Source of the DNA: CAZHJE01 sp964532965
Lineage (GTDB): Bacteria > Patescibacteriota > WWE3 > UBA101185 > UBA10185
Length of the DNA: 38,814 nt
NCBI GenBank assembly: GCA_964532965.1
Contig: CAZHJE010000003.1
Coordinates: 1-38,814, forward strand
Direction: 5' to 3'
Below are positions 7,463 to 18,200 of this stretch, piece by piece; position 1 is the first letter of the stretch, and each line of letters starts with the position of its first letter. The notes under the pieces are model-generated. The model saw only the letters and a list, made by a program, of their open reading frames with translations, was not told where the DNA came from and did no database searches. Both the position numbers and the translations under genes were made by a program.

Positions 7463-9184
7463 ATGAAATTTATACAAAAAAGATTTTCGAACACAACACA
7501 AAAAGAAAATCAACCAGAATTAAAAATATTAAGTTTAAGCGGTAGTGAGGGCGCTACTAAAAACATGACTGTCTACGAATGCGGCGATGACATAATAATT
7601 GTAGACACAGGAATTGGCTTCCCAACAGATGAAATGCAGGGTGTAGAAGCAATAATACCTGACTTTACATATGTTATTGAAAACCAGCATAAAGTTAAGG
7701 GACTTTTTGTAACACATGCGCATGAAGATCACTTTGGGGCAGTGCCATTTTTATTAAAAGAATTGAACATGCCAATTTATGCAAATAAGTTAGTACAAGA
7801 ATTTATTAAAGGAAAAATAGTAGACAGAGGAACAAAAGAAATGCTAGCCGGTGTAAGTTTTAACTTAATCTCACCCGAAACAGATGAGATCACACTAGGA
7901 AATTTTAAAATATCTGCATTTAGAGTAAACCACTCAGTACCTACTTCACTTGGATTATCAATTCAAACACCACAAGGAAGAATATTGCACATGGCAGATT
8001 ACAAAGTGGACTGGTCTCCTGTGTTAGATAAACCAATTGATATTGCCACAATTTCAAAATATGGGGAGGAGGGAGTGTTATGTCTTTTATCAGATTGTCT
8101 TGGCGCAAATACCGAAGGTTATTCAAAATCTGAACGTACAATGAAAGATACATTTCATAATATGTACGAAGAGGCCGAGGGAAGACAAATAATGATTACA
8201 ACTATTTCATCGAATATTTCTAGAATGTATCAAATAATTGATGCGGCCATAAAAGCGGGACGAAAAATTGTTCTAGGGGGCAGGTCTATTAAACAAAGCG
8301 TAAGAATCGCAAGAGAGCTGGATTTCTTACCCTTTGCAGATGATGTATTTATTGACGACGAAAAATGTAACGCATACCCACAAAAAGACTTAGTATACCT
8401 AGTTGCAGGTTGCTTTGGACAACCTGGATCAAGTCTAGATAAGATAAGTAGAGGTGAACATAATACAATTAGACTTGAAGAAAATGCAATGGTTATATTT
8501 TCTGCTGATCCTAACCCTCCAGGAGTTCAAGTTGCTGTTGAAAGAGTAATGGATAATTTAACATTGAGGGGCGCCGAAGTTGTATATAGCAAAATTCAAG
8601 CAAATTTACATGTATCTGGACATGGCCCAAAAGGAGATTTAACTATCATTGCATCAATTGTTAAGCCAAAATATTTTATTCCAATTGGGGGTAGTGTTAC
8701 TCAAACAAGATCATATAAAAACATGGTAGAAGAACTAGGTTTTGATAAAAATACTGTTTTTGAACTGTTAGAAGGAGGAAGCGTTATTTTTAGAAACGGT
8801 ATTGGTGAAAAAGGCGAAACAATAACCACAAAACAAGTTTACATTGATGGAAAAGGCTTTAGCGATCTGGAACCAATCGTTATAAAAGACAGAGAAGTAC
8901 TGTCAAATGACGGCGTATTCGTGGTAATAGTACCTATCGATAAGGCAACAAAAAAAATTATGTCTGGGGTAGAAATAGTTACACGTGGATTTGTTTATGT
9001 TAAAGAATCAAAAGAATTAATGGCACGTTCAAAAGATTTGTTGAACAAAGTCTTAAAAAAACACGAAGCACTAGACAGCAATTGGGGAAAAGTACAAAAC
9101 AAATTAGAAAGAGATATTGAGAGATTTTTATTTAAAGAAACCGGAAGAAGACCAATGATTATTGTACAAACAATTTCTGTATAG
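7463..9184 (+). CDS. rnj: Ribonuclease J
   Basis: 573 aa metallo-beta-lactamase / beta-CASP nuclease with endonuclease and 5'-3' exonuclease roles in mRNA decay and rRNA maturation. The zinc motif is HAHEDH at 85-90, preceded by VDTGIGFPTDEMQGVEAIIP, which is characteristic of RNase J. The next metal Asp is in HMADYKVD. The beta-CASP motif LHVSGHGPKGDL is present. The following loop reads IPIGGSVTQTR where bacterial RNase J usually has PVHGE, so that His is missing. The C-terminal domain is retained. Last gene of the run starting at 5257; ftsK follows with its own -10. Confidence 0.95.
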   Translation: MKFIQKRFSNTTQKENQPELKILSLSGSEGATKNMTVYECGDDIIIVDTGIGFPTDEMQGVEAIIPDFTYVIENQHKVKGLFVTHAHEDHFGAVPFLLKELNMPIYANKLVQEFIKGKIVDRGTKEMLAGVSFNLISPETDEITLGNFKISAFRVNHSVPTSLGLSIQTPQGRILHMADYKVDWSPVLDKPIDIATISKYGEEGVLCLLSDCLGANTEGYSKSERTMKDTFHNMYEEAEGRQIMITTISSNISRMYQIIDAAIKAGRKIVLGGRSIKQSVRIARELDFLPFADDVFIDDEKCNAYPQKDLVYLVAGCFGQPGSSLDKISRGEHNTIRLEENAMVIFSADPNPPGVQVAVERVMDNLTLRGAEVVYSKIQANLHVSGHGPKGDLTIIASIVKPKYFIPIGGSVTQTRSYKNMVEELGFDKNTVFELLEGGSVIFRNGIGEKGETITTKQVYIDGKGFSDLEPIVIKDREVLSNDGVFVVIVPIDKATKKIMSGVEIVTRGFVYVKESKELMARSKDLLNKVLKKHEALDSNWGKVQNKLERDIERFLFKETGRRPMIIVQTISV

Positions 9185-9193
9185 TTAATCATT

Positions 9194-9202
9194 TGTTAAA
9201 AT
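9194..9202 (+). promoter_or_regulatory. Extended -10, leaderless start of ftsK
   Basis: TGtTAAAAT in the 25-nt rnj-ftsK gap, followed by 7 nt and the ATG at 9210. Confidence 0.6.
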
Positions 9203-9209
9203 AACATTA

Positions 9210-11468
9210 ATGCCTAAAAGAGGACGTAAAAAAAAGTTCAAATTAAACCTCAATATAAGAGCAGAAACTGTCCGTTCTGCTGTTGGCGTATTGCTAATTT
9301 TATTATCAGGCATAATATTGATATCTTTTTTGGCTAGTGGGTATAGTGCTAACTCTAAAATCCAAGAAATGCTGCGCTTACTTTTTGGACATGCTCATTT
9401 ATTTTTAATACCAATTTTATGCATTTTTGGACTTTTATTATTTAATAAAATTAAGTGGAAATTTGTTGAGATTAGAATTGTTTCAGGATTTATTCTGTTA
9501 CTATTTAGCGTTTCGGGACTTCTTCATGTGTTTTATGGTTATGATAGCAGTGCCTATAACGATGCAAAGAACGGCAATGGGGGTGGAATTTTAGGCTTTA
9601 AAATACTTTCTATTTTGGCAAATACAATTAGCATATATGGAGCTGTATTAGTTCTTTTGGCGTTAACAATAGTTGGTACAATAGTTGTGCTTGATAAACC
9701 TATCGATGAAATAGCTCTTAATATCTTGGAACAGATAAAAAAGATAAAATTATTAAATAAAATAGGTCTAAAAATACCAAATATAAAGAAAATAAAGGAC
9801 AAAAAAGACTCGGAAGATGAATACGAAATCGAAATAACATCAGGACTTAATATCTCAAATACTGATACTGGTAGTCCATATAATGTCGAAACAAAAGCTA
9901 AAAGCTCAAACACTTATGTAGAGGAACCCAGCTTTGAGATTATTCCAACAATGTCTGAACCACAAAGTGCAAAATCACAAGACAGTGCAAAAAATACAAC
10001 AGATTCACTTGTACCAGCTAACCCACATTTACCGTATACAGATAAAGTGTGGGAACTTCCACCACTTGAATTACTTTCAGAGCCTCCAAATATCCCCGTA
10101 GATAGGGGCGATGTTAAACAAAGAGCTAAAATTATCGAAGAAACATTAAAATCGTTTGGTATCGCATCACAAGTTAAAGAAACACGATTTGGACCATCGG
10201 TTACTCAATACGCCTTAGAAGCAGAGGCAGGAACAAAGATTGCAAAAATATCAGGTCTTCAATATGACTTAGCTTTGGCTTTAGCATCCCCATCAGGCTC
10301 TGTTAGAATAGAAGCTCCAATACCAGGAAGATCTCTTGTTGGTATTGAGGTACCAAATAACAACCGTGTAGCAGTCAACTTTAAAACACTCTTAACATCA
10401 GACCAAATGAAAGCAAATAAATCTAAACTAGGGATAGTTTTAGGACTAGATGTTGGTGGGCAGCCTGTTGTATATGATATACAAAAAATGCCCCACCTTC
10501 TTATTGCAGGGGCTACAGGATCGGGTAAATCTGTATTTATACATAATCTAATGTTTTCTATATTGTATAAGGCAAGCCCACAAGAATGTAAGTTCATTAT
10601 GATCGATCCAAAAAGAGTCGAACTTGTTTACTATAATGATATTCCGCATTTATTAACTCCAGTAGTAACAGACATCGAAAAAGCACCTGCAGTATTTAAA
10701 TGGGCTGTTTCTGAAATGGAAAGAAGATATAAACTTCTAGAAGCAGCAAAAGTTAGACATATCGACGCGTATAACGAAAAATCAGGATTTCAAGCGTTAC
10801 CGTACATTGTAATTATTGTTGATGAACTAGGTGAAATAATGGTCACTGATCCGGCATCGGTTGAAAAAAGTATAATTAGAATTGCACAACTTGCGCGAGC
10901 AACAGGTATACACTTGGTACTTGCCCTTCAAAGACCATCGACTAATGTTATTACTGGGCTTATTAAAGCAAACATACCATGTAGAATCGCTTTTAACGTT
11001 ACAAGCCAAGTAGATTCGAGAGTTATTATCGATCAGCCTGGTGCAGAAAAACTGTTAGGTAAAGGTGATATGCTTTTTGTACCACCAGATGATTCAAAAC
11101 CAAGAAGGCTTCAAGGAGCATTTATATCAGATAAAGAAATAAATAATCTTGTAAGTTACCTTAAAGCTGCGGGGTTAACACCTGATTACAGAGAAGAAGA
11201 AATATTTAGCGTCCCAGATAACACAAAAAGCATATCAGCCGGTGGTGATAATGTGGATGATTTGTTTCACGATGCTGTAGAAATTGTCACAACCGAGAAA
11301 AAAGCATCCGCATCGTTACTTCAAAGAAGATTATCTATTGGATATGCGAGAGCTGCAAGAATACTTGATGAACTAGAAGCAAAAAATATCATTGGACCGG
11401 CAAATGGAAGTAAACCAAGAGATGTACTTGTCGGTTCAAGTGATACTCTTAACTCATTATATGAATGA
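9210..11468 (+). CDS. ftsK: DNA translocase FtsK/SpoIIIE
   Basis: 752 aa membrane-anchored motor that pumps chromosomal DNA through the division septum. Four hydrophobic segments lie at about 25-45, 60-78, 91-110 and 137-160, followed by a short charged linker to about 270. The motor has Walker A GATGSGKS at 434-441 and Walker B IIIVDELGE with D538/E539, plus the FtsK-typical LVLALQRPSTNVITGLIKANIP. The gamma winged-helix domain at about 680-745 contains ASASLLQRRLSIGYARAARI. The linker is short, which is usual for small genomes. Its last codons overlap the region of the promoter for the next gene. Confidence 0.97.
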   Translation: MPKRGRKKKFKLNLNIRAETVRSAVGVLLILLSGIILISFLASGYSANSKIQEMLRLLFGHAHLFLIPILCIFGLLLFNKIKWKFVEIRIVSGFILLLFSVSGLLHVFYGYDSSAYNDAKNGNGGGILGFKILSILANTISIYGAVLVLLALTIVGTIVVLDKPIDEIALNILEQIKKIKLLNKIGLKIPNIKKIKDKKDSEDEYEIEITSGLNISNTDTGSPYNVETKAKSSNTYVEEPSFEIIPTMSEPQSAKSQDSAKNTTDSLVPANPHLPYTDKVWELPPLELLSEPPNIPVDRGDVKQRAKIIEETLKSFGIASQVKETRFGPSVTQYALEAEAGTKIAKISGLQYDLALALASPSGSVRIEAPIPGRSLVGIEVPNNNRVAVNFKTLLTSDQMKANKSKLGIVLGLDVGGQPVVYDIQKMPHLLIAGATGSGKSVFIHNLMFSILYKASPQECKFIMIDPKRVELVYYNDIPHLLTPVVTDIEKAPAVFKWAVSEMERRYKLLEAAKVRHIDAYNEKSGFQALPYIVIIVDELGEIMVTDPASVEKSIIRIAQLARATGIHLVLALQRPSTNVITGLIKANIPCRIAFNVTSQVDSRVIIDQPGAEKLLGKGDMLFVPPDDSKPRRLQGAFISDKEINNLVSYLKAAGLTPDYREEEIFSVPDNTKSISAGGDNVDDLFHDAVEIVTTEKKASASLLQRRLSIGYARAARILDELEAKNIIGPANGSKPRDVLVGSSDTLNSLYE

Positions 11469-11471
11469 TTA

Positions 11472-11500
11472 TTGACACAAGAATATACGCGTGTGATACT
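11472..11500 (+). promoter_or_regulatory. Promoter for the 11522 gene
   Basis: TTGACA (11472-11477), a 17-nt spacer containing TGt, then GATACT (11495-11500). The -35 is perfect, and an extended TGn compensates a 4-of-6 -10. The predicted +1 is near 11507, immediately before AAAGGA (11508-11513), which is 8 nt from the ATG. Confidence 0.65.
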
Positions 11501-11521
11501 AGATCTGAAAGGAATCTGCCC

Positions 11522-11803
11522 ATGGATGTACAAGTACTATTAGTAATCTCGCTTTCTGTTTTAGTTATTTGCATTGTTGCAGTGTCAATGTATTTGGTAA
11601 TTATTTTAAAAGAATTTAAACAGACACTTCAAAAAATAAATGGCGTACTAGAAAGCACAGATAATATAAAGAATTTATTTGTAAACCCAATAGCTACAAT
11701 ATCTAACATAGTTGCGACTATCTCTGAAACAATAAAAACAGTAAGATCAATAAGAACAATAGCAGATGAAACTAAAGATTTTAAAAAGAAAAAAGAAGAT
11801 TAA
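11522..11803 (+). CDS. Small single-pass membrane protein, DUF948-like
   Basis: 93 aa: one strong N-terminal membrane helix (VQVLLVISLSVLVICIVAVS) followed by an amphipathic helical stretch and a Lys-rich end. This resembles DUF948-type proteins found beside YtxH proteins, which is the next gene here. I chose the ATG at 11522 over the upstream ATG at 11465 because AAAGGA lies 8 nt before it and the promoter is inside the longer version. Molecular function unknown; an envelope stress role is only suggested by the pairing. Confidence 0.75.
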   Translation: MDVQVLLVISLSVLVICIVAVSMYLVIILKEFKQTLQKINGVLESTDNIKNLFVNPIATISNIVATISETIKTVRSIRTIADETKDFKKKKED

Positions 11804-11804
11804 C

Positions 11805-12113
11805 ATGTCAAAAAACGAGGAAAAAAAACAAAATAATTCAGAATCATTTTTACATGGGACAATATTCGGAGTCATAGCTGGTACCATTATAGGTCTATTA
11901 ATTGCTCCTGATAAAGGTGAGGTCACAAAAGAAAAGATTAAAATTAAAGCGGGAGAACTTAAAACCAAATCCCAAGAATTCGAAGAAAAAATGCACCCGG
12001 CATTAGAAAAAACTAAAAACGCTGTACAGGAAGCTGCACAGATTGTCGAGAAAAATGAAACCTTAAGAAATATTAAAAAAAAGATTCTTAAAGAAAAAGA
12101 TAAGAAAGATTAG
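11805..12113 (+). CDS. YtxH-domain small membrane protein
   Basis: 102 aa. A Gly-rich hydrophobic segment ending in LLIAPDKGEVTKEKI is the YtxH signature (GLLxAPxxGxxTR). A long charged amphipathic helix (about 45-102) follows. YtxH proteins are associated with general stress in Firmicutes, with unknown biochemistry. The start ATG lies 1 nt after the previous stop; an in-frame ATG at 11766 inside that gene is less likely. Confidence 0.8.
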   Translation: MSKNEEKKQNNSESFLHGTIFGVIAGTIIGLLIAPDKGEVTKEKIKIKAGELKTKSQEFEEKMHPALEKTKNAVQEAAQIVEKNETLRNIKKKILKEKDKKD

Positions 12114-12140
12114 TTATATCTTCCAACATAACAAGCATGA

Positions 12141-12149
12141 TGTTAATAT
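12141..12149 (+). promoter_or_regulatory. Extended -10, leaderless start at 12156
   Basis: TGtTAATAT followed by 6 nt and the ATG at 12156. Confidence 0.6.
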
Positions 12150-12155
12150 ATTCTT

Positions 12156-12794
12156 ATGGATATAACTGCTCAAAATAATTTACAAAACGACAACATAACA
12201 TCTAACAAAATGACCCCCTCTAGTAAGACCAATGCTGCTAGTGACCCTGCAGTAAATTCACAAAGTAACACAAGAGATATTTCGTCATTACTAGGCGATA
12301 TAAATGATACAAACACTTCAAGTGTGCCAATAGATGTAGACGATAAAAATAACAATATGCCACTAGACGCTGACAATATAAAAAAAATGCAAGAACCACA
12401 AGGACTAACCTCAGTAAGAGAAGGGTTGTCAACAATTCCCTACCAAAGTGCAGAATCTCACAGTACCCAAAATGTCGAAACAATAATAACCGAAACACAA
12501 AATGTGGAGAAACCTATTCCAACAGAAAAGCCAGTTGTTATTGAAGCTGTGAAACCAGCAGAAACAGTGAATGTCCCACAAGAAGATAAAAAAGATCAAC
12601 AAGAAAAAGTCGAAACTATAGCGCAAACAGATGTAAAAAACCCAGTACAAGTAATAAATACGGTAGATCTAAGAACTGGAGATAAAAAAACAATAAACGT
12701 TAGTCCAGATGCCGATAGCACAACAAAAAAAGCTGATGTAGAAGAGCAAGAATTTATTGATAATATAGAAAAAGAAAAACATGAACTTAGCTGA
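12156..12794 (+). CDS. Hydrophilic, probably disordered protein
   Basis: 212 aa rich in Asn, Thr, Asp, Glu, Lys and Gln, with no hydrophobic core, no signal peptide, no Cys and no recognisable domain. Such composition suggests intrinsic disorder, perhaps a linker or adaptor. Its 3' end overlaps the next gene, a membrane ATPase, by 14 nt, implying translational coupling and a shared job. Function unknown. Confidence 0.7.
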   Translation: MDITAQNNLQNDNITSNKMTPSSKTNAASDPAVNSQSNTRDISSLLGDINDTNTSSVPIDVDDKNNNMPLDADNIKKMQEPQGLTSVREGLSTIPYQSAESHSTQNVETIITETQNVEKPIPTEKPVVIEAVKPAETVNVPQEDKKDQQEKVETIAQTDVKNPVQVINTVDLRTGDKKTINVSPDADSTTKKADVEEQEFIDNIEKEKHELS

Positions 12795-15186
12795 TTTAGC
12801 CTTTAATACATTTTGGATACTTGTTTACATAATTGTGTTGGTCTTATTATTTTGGGTAATATTGGATAGCTTTCTAATATGGAGACGCAGGCGATACCAA
12901 AGGCTAAGTCAATACAAACTAACATTTTTACAAGTTAAAGTGCCGCAACAAAACGAAATAGAAATTAGTGCGGCAGAACATTTTTTTTCTAATTTAATAG
13001 GATTTCAAAGACCTTTTTGGCAAAGGCTATTAAAGGGACAATATAGAATATCTTTAGAAATAATTTCAAAAGAAACTGGAATTGGCTTTTATGTTGTTGT
13101 ACCTGATGAACTTGTATCATTTGTAGAAAAACAGATTAACGGGGCGTACCCAGTTGCAGAAATAGATATAATTGATCCAAATGAAATATGGGATCGCGGC
13201 ACACACACTGCAATATCCGAACTTCAATTTGAAAACTCATCATTTTTTCCAATAAGAACATACAAAGACATGGAAAAAACTTTTCCTTTAAACGCCTTGA
13301 CTTCGGCACTTAGTAAACTACAAAAAACAGATGTTGTTGCAATACAATATGTGGTATCGCCCGCTACAAAAAGTTGGATAAAAGCAGGAAAAGCATTTGT
13401 TGCACACATAAAACATAAAAATGCATCCAGCGAAAAAGGAGGTAAATTTGATGAATCTAGACTAGAAGGAATAGATAAAAAAGTTGGAAAATCTGGGTTT
13501 GATGTGGCAATAAGAATAGTTGCTTTAGCTGATACTAAGGTTGCAGCAGAGAGCCATTTGAGAAACGTAGCGACCTCTTTTGAACAATTCGCAGATATTA
13601 AACATAATAGATTCAAAGTCAGAAAAACACGAAGAAAAATGAGACTAATAGATGAATTTATATATCGTGAAATGTCTGTTAAAAAATTACATATACCTTT
13701 GTTTAACATAGAACTGTACTCAAAATATCCAGTATTAAATACAGAAGAAATGGCAACAATTTTTTATTTGCCTAACAAAGACATTCAAACACCAAATATT
13801 TTATGGTTAAGAGCACGAAAGGCACCTGCTCCATCGAATGTGCCGACTTCTGGGCTATATCTTGGTACAAATTATTTTAGAGGGGTAGAAACACCAATCT
13901 ACCTTAAAGAAAAAGATAGAACTAGACATATGTACATTATAGGACAGACAGGTACTGGTAAATCTGTTTTTATGAGCTCACTTGCAATGCAAGATATATA
14001 TAATGGTGAGGGTGTTGCTGTAATAGATCCTCACGGTTCTGATGTTGAAGAAATGTTAGAAAAAATTCCACCAGAAAGAATCGATGATGTAATACTATTT
14101 GATCCATCAGACACCCAAAGACCAATGGGTCTAAACATGCTTGAAGCTCACTCAGAAGAGCAAAAAAACATAACAATTAATGCGTTTATTGCTTTGCTAT
14201 ACAAATTATATGATCCAAACAGACAAGGTATTATGGGACCTCAACTAGAAAGAGCAATAAGAAACGTTATGTTAACAGCAATGGTAGATCCCGAAAGTAC
14301 TATGGTAGATGTACTTAGACTTCTTATAGATCAAAAGTATGTGCAAAAATTTATACCTAAAATTCAAGATCCGTTAGTAAAAAGATACTGGACTGATGAA
14401 ATGGCAAAAACAAGTGACTTTCATAAAAGCGAAAAAATGGGATACTTTGTTTCAAAATTCGACAGGTTTGTAACCGAAAGATTAATGCGAAATATTTTAG
14501 GTCAACCCAAATCGGCATTTAATTTTGCGGAGATCATGGCAAAGAAAAAGATACTTCTTGTTAATTTATCTAAAGGACTTATTGGCGAAGAGAATTCAAC
14601 ATTTTTAGGGTTATTATTAGTTCCAAGAATATTATCTGCCGCATTATCAAGGGCATCGTTATTGGGTAAAGAAGATTTTCCTAACTTTTATTTATATGTA
14701 GATGAGTTTCAAAACTTTGCGACACCGGATTTTGCAACAATATTATCTGAGGCAAGAAAATATAAATTAAATTTAACTGTAGCGCATCAATTTGTTGCAC
14801 AACTTGAAGATGATATTAAAGAAGCAATATTTGGTAATGTAGGTTCTATGACAGTATTTAGAGTAGGTGCAGATGATGCTGAATATTTAGAAAGTCAATT
14901 CGAACCAACATTTACAAAAAATGATTTGTTAAACACCCCAATAGGGAATGCATATACCCGACTTTTGATAAACGGGCACCCAAGTGAGCCTTTTTCATTA
15001 AGAGTAGATTGGAATAGAATATCATCTGAAAAAATGAGTAAAGAAACAGCAGAAACAATTAAAAAACAATCGCGAGAAAAATATGGAAGACCACTAAAAG
15101 AAGTCGAAGAGTATATTGCGATGCGTGCAGGGTTTAATGAGCCAGAAGAACCAAAGTTTGATCCAAGAAAGATGATTCCATTTTAA
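12781..15186 (+). CDS. TraG/VirD4/HerA-like membrane ATPase
   Basis: 801 aa. One membrane helix at about 8-33 (FWILVYIIVLVLLFWVILDSF), then a basic WRRRRYQR stop-transfer. A domain of about 330 residues with no motif I know precedes a RecA-like motor with Walker A GQTGTGKS (388-395), AVIDPHGSDVEEML, Walker B LYVDEFQNF (D641, E642) and LTVAHQFVAQL. This is the coupling-ATPase type of conjugation and type IV secretion systems and of DUF87/HerA pumps. No relaxase, VirB4 or pilin gene is visible here, so conjugation is not supported. Inference: a chromosomal CPR export or envelope machine. The next gene starts 24 nt later. Confidence 0.85.
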   Translation: MNLADLAFNTFWILVYIIVLVLLFWVILDSFLIWRRRRYQRLSQYKLTFLQVKVPQQNEIEISAAEHFFSNLIGFQRPFWQRLLKGQYRISLEIISKETGIGFYVVVPDELVSFVEKQINGAYPVAEIDIIDPNEIWDRGTHTAISELQFENSSFFPIRTYKDMEKTFPLNALTSALSKLQKTDVVAIQYVVSPATKSWIKAGKAFVAHIKHKNASSEKGGKFDESRLEGIDKKVGKSGFDVAIRIVALADTKVAAESHLRNVATSFEQFADIKHNRFKVRKTRRKMRLIDEFIYREMSVKKLHIPLFNIELYSKYPVLNTEEMATIFYLPNKDIQTPNILWLRARKAPAPSNVPTSGLYLGTNYFRGVETPIYLKEKDRTRHMYIIGQTGTGKSVFMSSLAMQDIYNGEGVAVIDPHGSDVEEMLEKIPPERIDDVILFDPSDTQRPMGLNMLEAHSEEQKNITINAFIALLYKLYDPNRQGIMGPQLERAIRNVMLTAMVDPESTMVDVLRLLIDQKYVQKFIPKIQDPLVKRYWTDEMAKTSDFHKSEKMGYFVSKFDRFVTERLMRNILGQPKSAFNFAEIMAKKKILLVNLSKGLIGEENSTFLGLLLVPRILSAALSRASLLGKEDFPNFYLYVDEFQNFATPDFATILSEARKYKLNLTVAHQFVAQLEDDIKEAIFGNVGSMTVFRVGADDAEYLESQFEPTFTKNDLLNTPIGNAYTRLLINGHPSEPFSLRVDWNRISSEKMSKETAETIKKQSREKYGRPLKEVEEYIAMRAGFNEPEEPKFDPRKMIPF

Positions 15187-15210
15187 TGGCGCGATGTAGA
15201 AAGAATATTT

Positions 15211-18200
15211 ATGGTAACAAGAATATTAAACCCAACAGGAAATGATGTTTTTACTCCCAACGATGAACAAAAAAGCCACATTGGTAATCTAAAAGATGAA
15301 TTGAGTACCCGAATAGATGCATTAAAAGAAACATATGATACTAGAGATCGTAAATTACTAGCACTGTTAAAACAGGCAAAAGAAAACGTTTCAGACTTAG
15401 TCACCTCCCTAGATCCTAATTATAGAGCAGAAGATAAAAATGCTTTTAATAAGGCGCATAATCTATCTGATGATGCAACCGAAGATGAGATAAAACAAGC
15501 TTGTGAAAGTAGCCCCATTTATGCCGAATATTTAAAGGGTGTTAGAAGATTAGAAGAACTATTAATATTTTTATCTCACGATGCGCGAACAAACACACAA
15601 AGCGCTTATGCCTTGTGTAAAATCATCGCAAGAGCAAAAGGTAACACAAACATTGCTGGCAACGATGATCTTACACAGTCTATTAACACTCATGTAGCAA
15701 AAATCAAACCTGCACCATTCAGTGATTTTTACCAAAATATAACTAGCAGTACCCCAGGAACTGAACAACAAAAATTAGAAGCATACTCCACAGCGTTAGT
15801 ACGTAATTATAGGTTGTTGCTTAGAGATTTAGACGATGCATTAGAGGTAAGTGTGTTTGAAAATGGCAAATATGCGTGGGAACGTGGTGTAACTGCAGAA
15901 AATATTAGACCGAATATCCCCAATTATAAACATGCAGAACAAGTGCCAAAGAGAGATGTTATTGTAAATAGCAAAAGACATGAGGAGTTAAGACATTCCC
16001 CTGGCATATTTGGAATTGAACGAAAAGTACGCGGTCCTGATCCAGACGCTTTTGTAGATAGATACAAAGGATATGTAAACCAAAAAACAGGTGATGGAAA
16101 AATTGTTCCTAAGCAAGTAACAATAGTAAATTTAAGTGCATATGAAACACGATTACGATCAGAAGATGCTGGAATAGACCCTGGAGTAGCATATTTACGA
16201 AAAGTAGGGCTGCATGAGGAAGCGCATTACAGAGGGTGGACAATGACAATAGACACAATGGTTAAAGCAGTAGATTTTAAAGAAAATCTAGAACAAAACT
16301 CACTAACACAAAAAGATGAAAATGGAAGAATTGTAGGGCATTTAGTTCCGGTAACAGCAAAAGAAGTTGTTACAACGTCATCAGGACAACAAGAGGTAGT
16401 TGAAGCTACTAAATGGGTCTTAATTTCAAAAGATGTATATAACAGTTGGACAAAAGAATTGGATGGATGTATTAGAAGTTATGAAAGGTCTGGGTTTGAC
16501 ATCGCAACAGAAAGAGAGAGATTAAAATCACACAGAGAGCGTGTTGCTGTTTTGGATGAAACCGTAGCAGCACAAGAAGATTGGATTAACGTTTTAAGAG
16601 CAGCAAATGGACTGCGTACACTAGAAAAAGATATTTTAGAGCAAATACCAGAAAACGAACGGGGTACGTATATCGATATACTAAAAGGCTTACTTACCTC
16701 ATATGAACAGTTTTCACAACATTTTAGAGAACATACATATTATTCAGCCTATGCTAGAAATATAGCAAGAGAAATAGGAAATTCGATACCTGGATTTAAT
16801 CAAGCCCACGTACAAAAACTTGCCGAACAACATGCCGCTGAAATACATGAAGAGTTAAAAGAACTATATTTAAAATATGCATCTGAAATACTTTACTTAC
16901 TTAAAAATACGCAATTGTCACAAAAGGATTTAGAACAACTATTATTAAATATCGACACTGAATTAAAGAGAAGAGTTAAAACACTTGAATTCAAGAGGTT
17001 GTTTGGACTAAATAATGACGGTGCAATAGACAAAGCAAATGCATTAATACCACTTAGACAAGAGCAAGTGTCTACCATTGCAGGTACAGATGCAACGACA
17101 AGTACAACAGCGGAGCTTACACAAAATGACTTAGCAAAACTAGAGATATTTAGAACCTTACTTACTGACGATGCATTAAAAAGACTAGCAGCCGGTGATA
17201 ATGGGCATCTTTTTAATAGAGCGAGTTCGCTTTTAGGAAGAGATTCAGTAGATAAAGCCACATTTCTACAACTTATAGAACATTTCAAAGAAAGTATTAG
17301 ACTAGCAAAGGCGGAAGAATTTTTTTCAAAAATGTTTACCGATTCTCTTTTGTCAGTTGATGAGTCTAGCATAAAAGGCCCAAGCTTGCAGTTTACTAAT
17401 ATAAACCGGATGCTTAAAGAATTAGGCATAAGAGAAATAAGCATAGAAGAATTTAGATTACTTTTTGCAAAAATAAAAGGTGTGAGAGTTGCTGAAAGGT
17501 TAGAACAACAACTTACAGCAGAAAAAGCTAGGGGAGAACAAGCAGAAAAGATGATAGCTGACTTAAGAAAACAAATAAAAAATGCTGAGGCTAATGGGGA
17601 TAATTCACAAAGAATTGCAGAACTTCAACAACAACTTCGTGAAGCACTCAGTACTGCAGAGGAGTTCGCACAAAGAGGGCAAAGCGAGCAAGGACACAAA
17701 ACTAAAAGCAGGGTTGATACAGCCGAGGCACAAGAAGCAGCTTTAGAATTTAGTAGTGCCAACGATATTATTGACTATATAAGTAAAAGTAATTTTGTAG
17801 ATCAAATTGAACTGGCACAAATACTACAGGGACTAAAATCGATTTCAACAAAAAAAGATCTTGAAACTATTGCAAATGAGTTTTTAGCGAGACATAAAAA
17901 AAACATTGATACGATTTACGAAAAGTACGGCTCTAATATAACTGTACAAGATGTTATGGAGGCGTTCATAAAACGTTATGGATTACAACTAGCAGATTTT
18001 GATGATGATGATCTTGGCTTGAATGTAGGTGGTGCTGTACAAACAATTGGTGACCCACAAGAGGGCCCGAAAACTGAAGATGTTGTAATAGAACCTAAGG
18101 GGACAAATCTGTCTCCAGAGATACAAGCAAAAGTTGAGAGTTTTGTGAGTGCAATACAAGAATGGGATGTAATTGGTAAACTTCCCAAAGGCAGTACAGT

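Noticed and set aside
12781..15186. Integrated conjugative element around the TraG-like ATPase
   Set aside because: No relaxase, integrase, VirB4, attachment repeats or tRNA at the edges; neighbours are chromosomal housekeeping genes with similar composition.
16893..17444. 183-codon open frame antisense to the 1181-aa gene
   Set aside because: Low-complexity Ser/Leu/Phe composition produced by the Lys/Glu/Gln-rich sense frame; no start signals.
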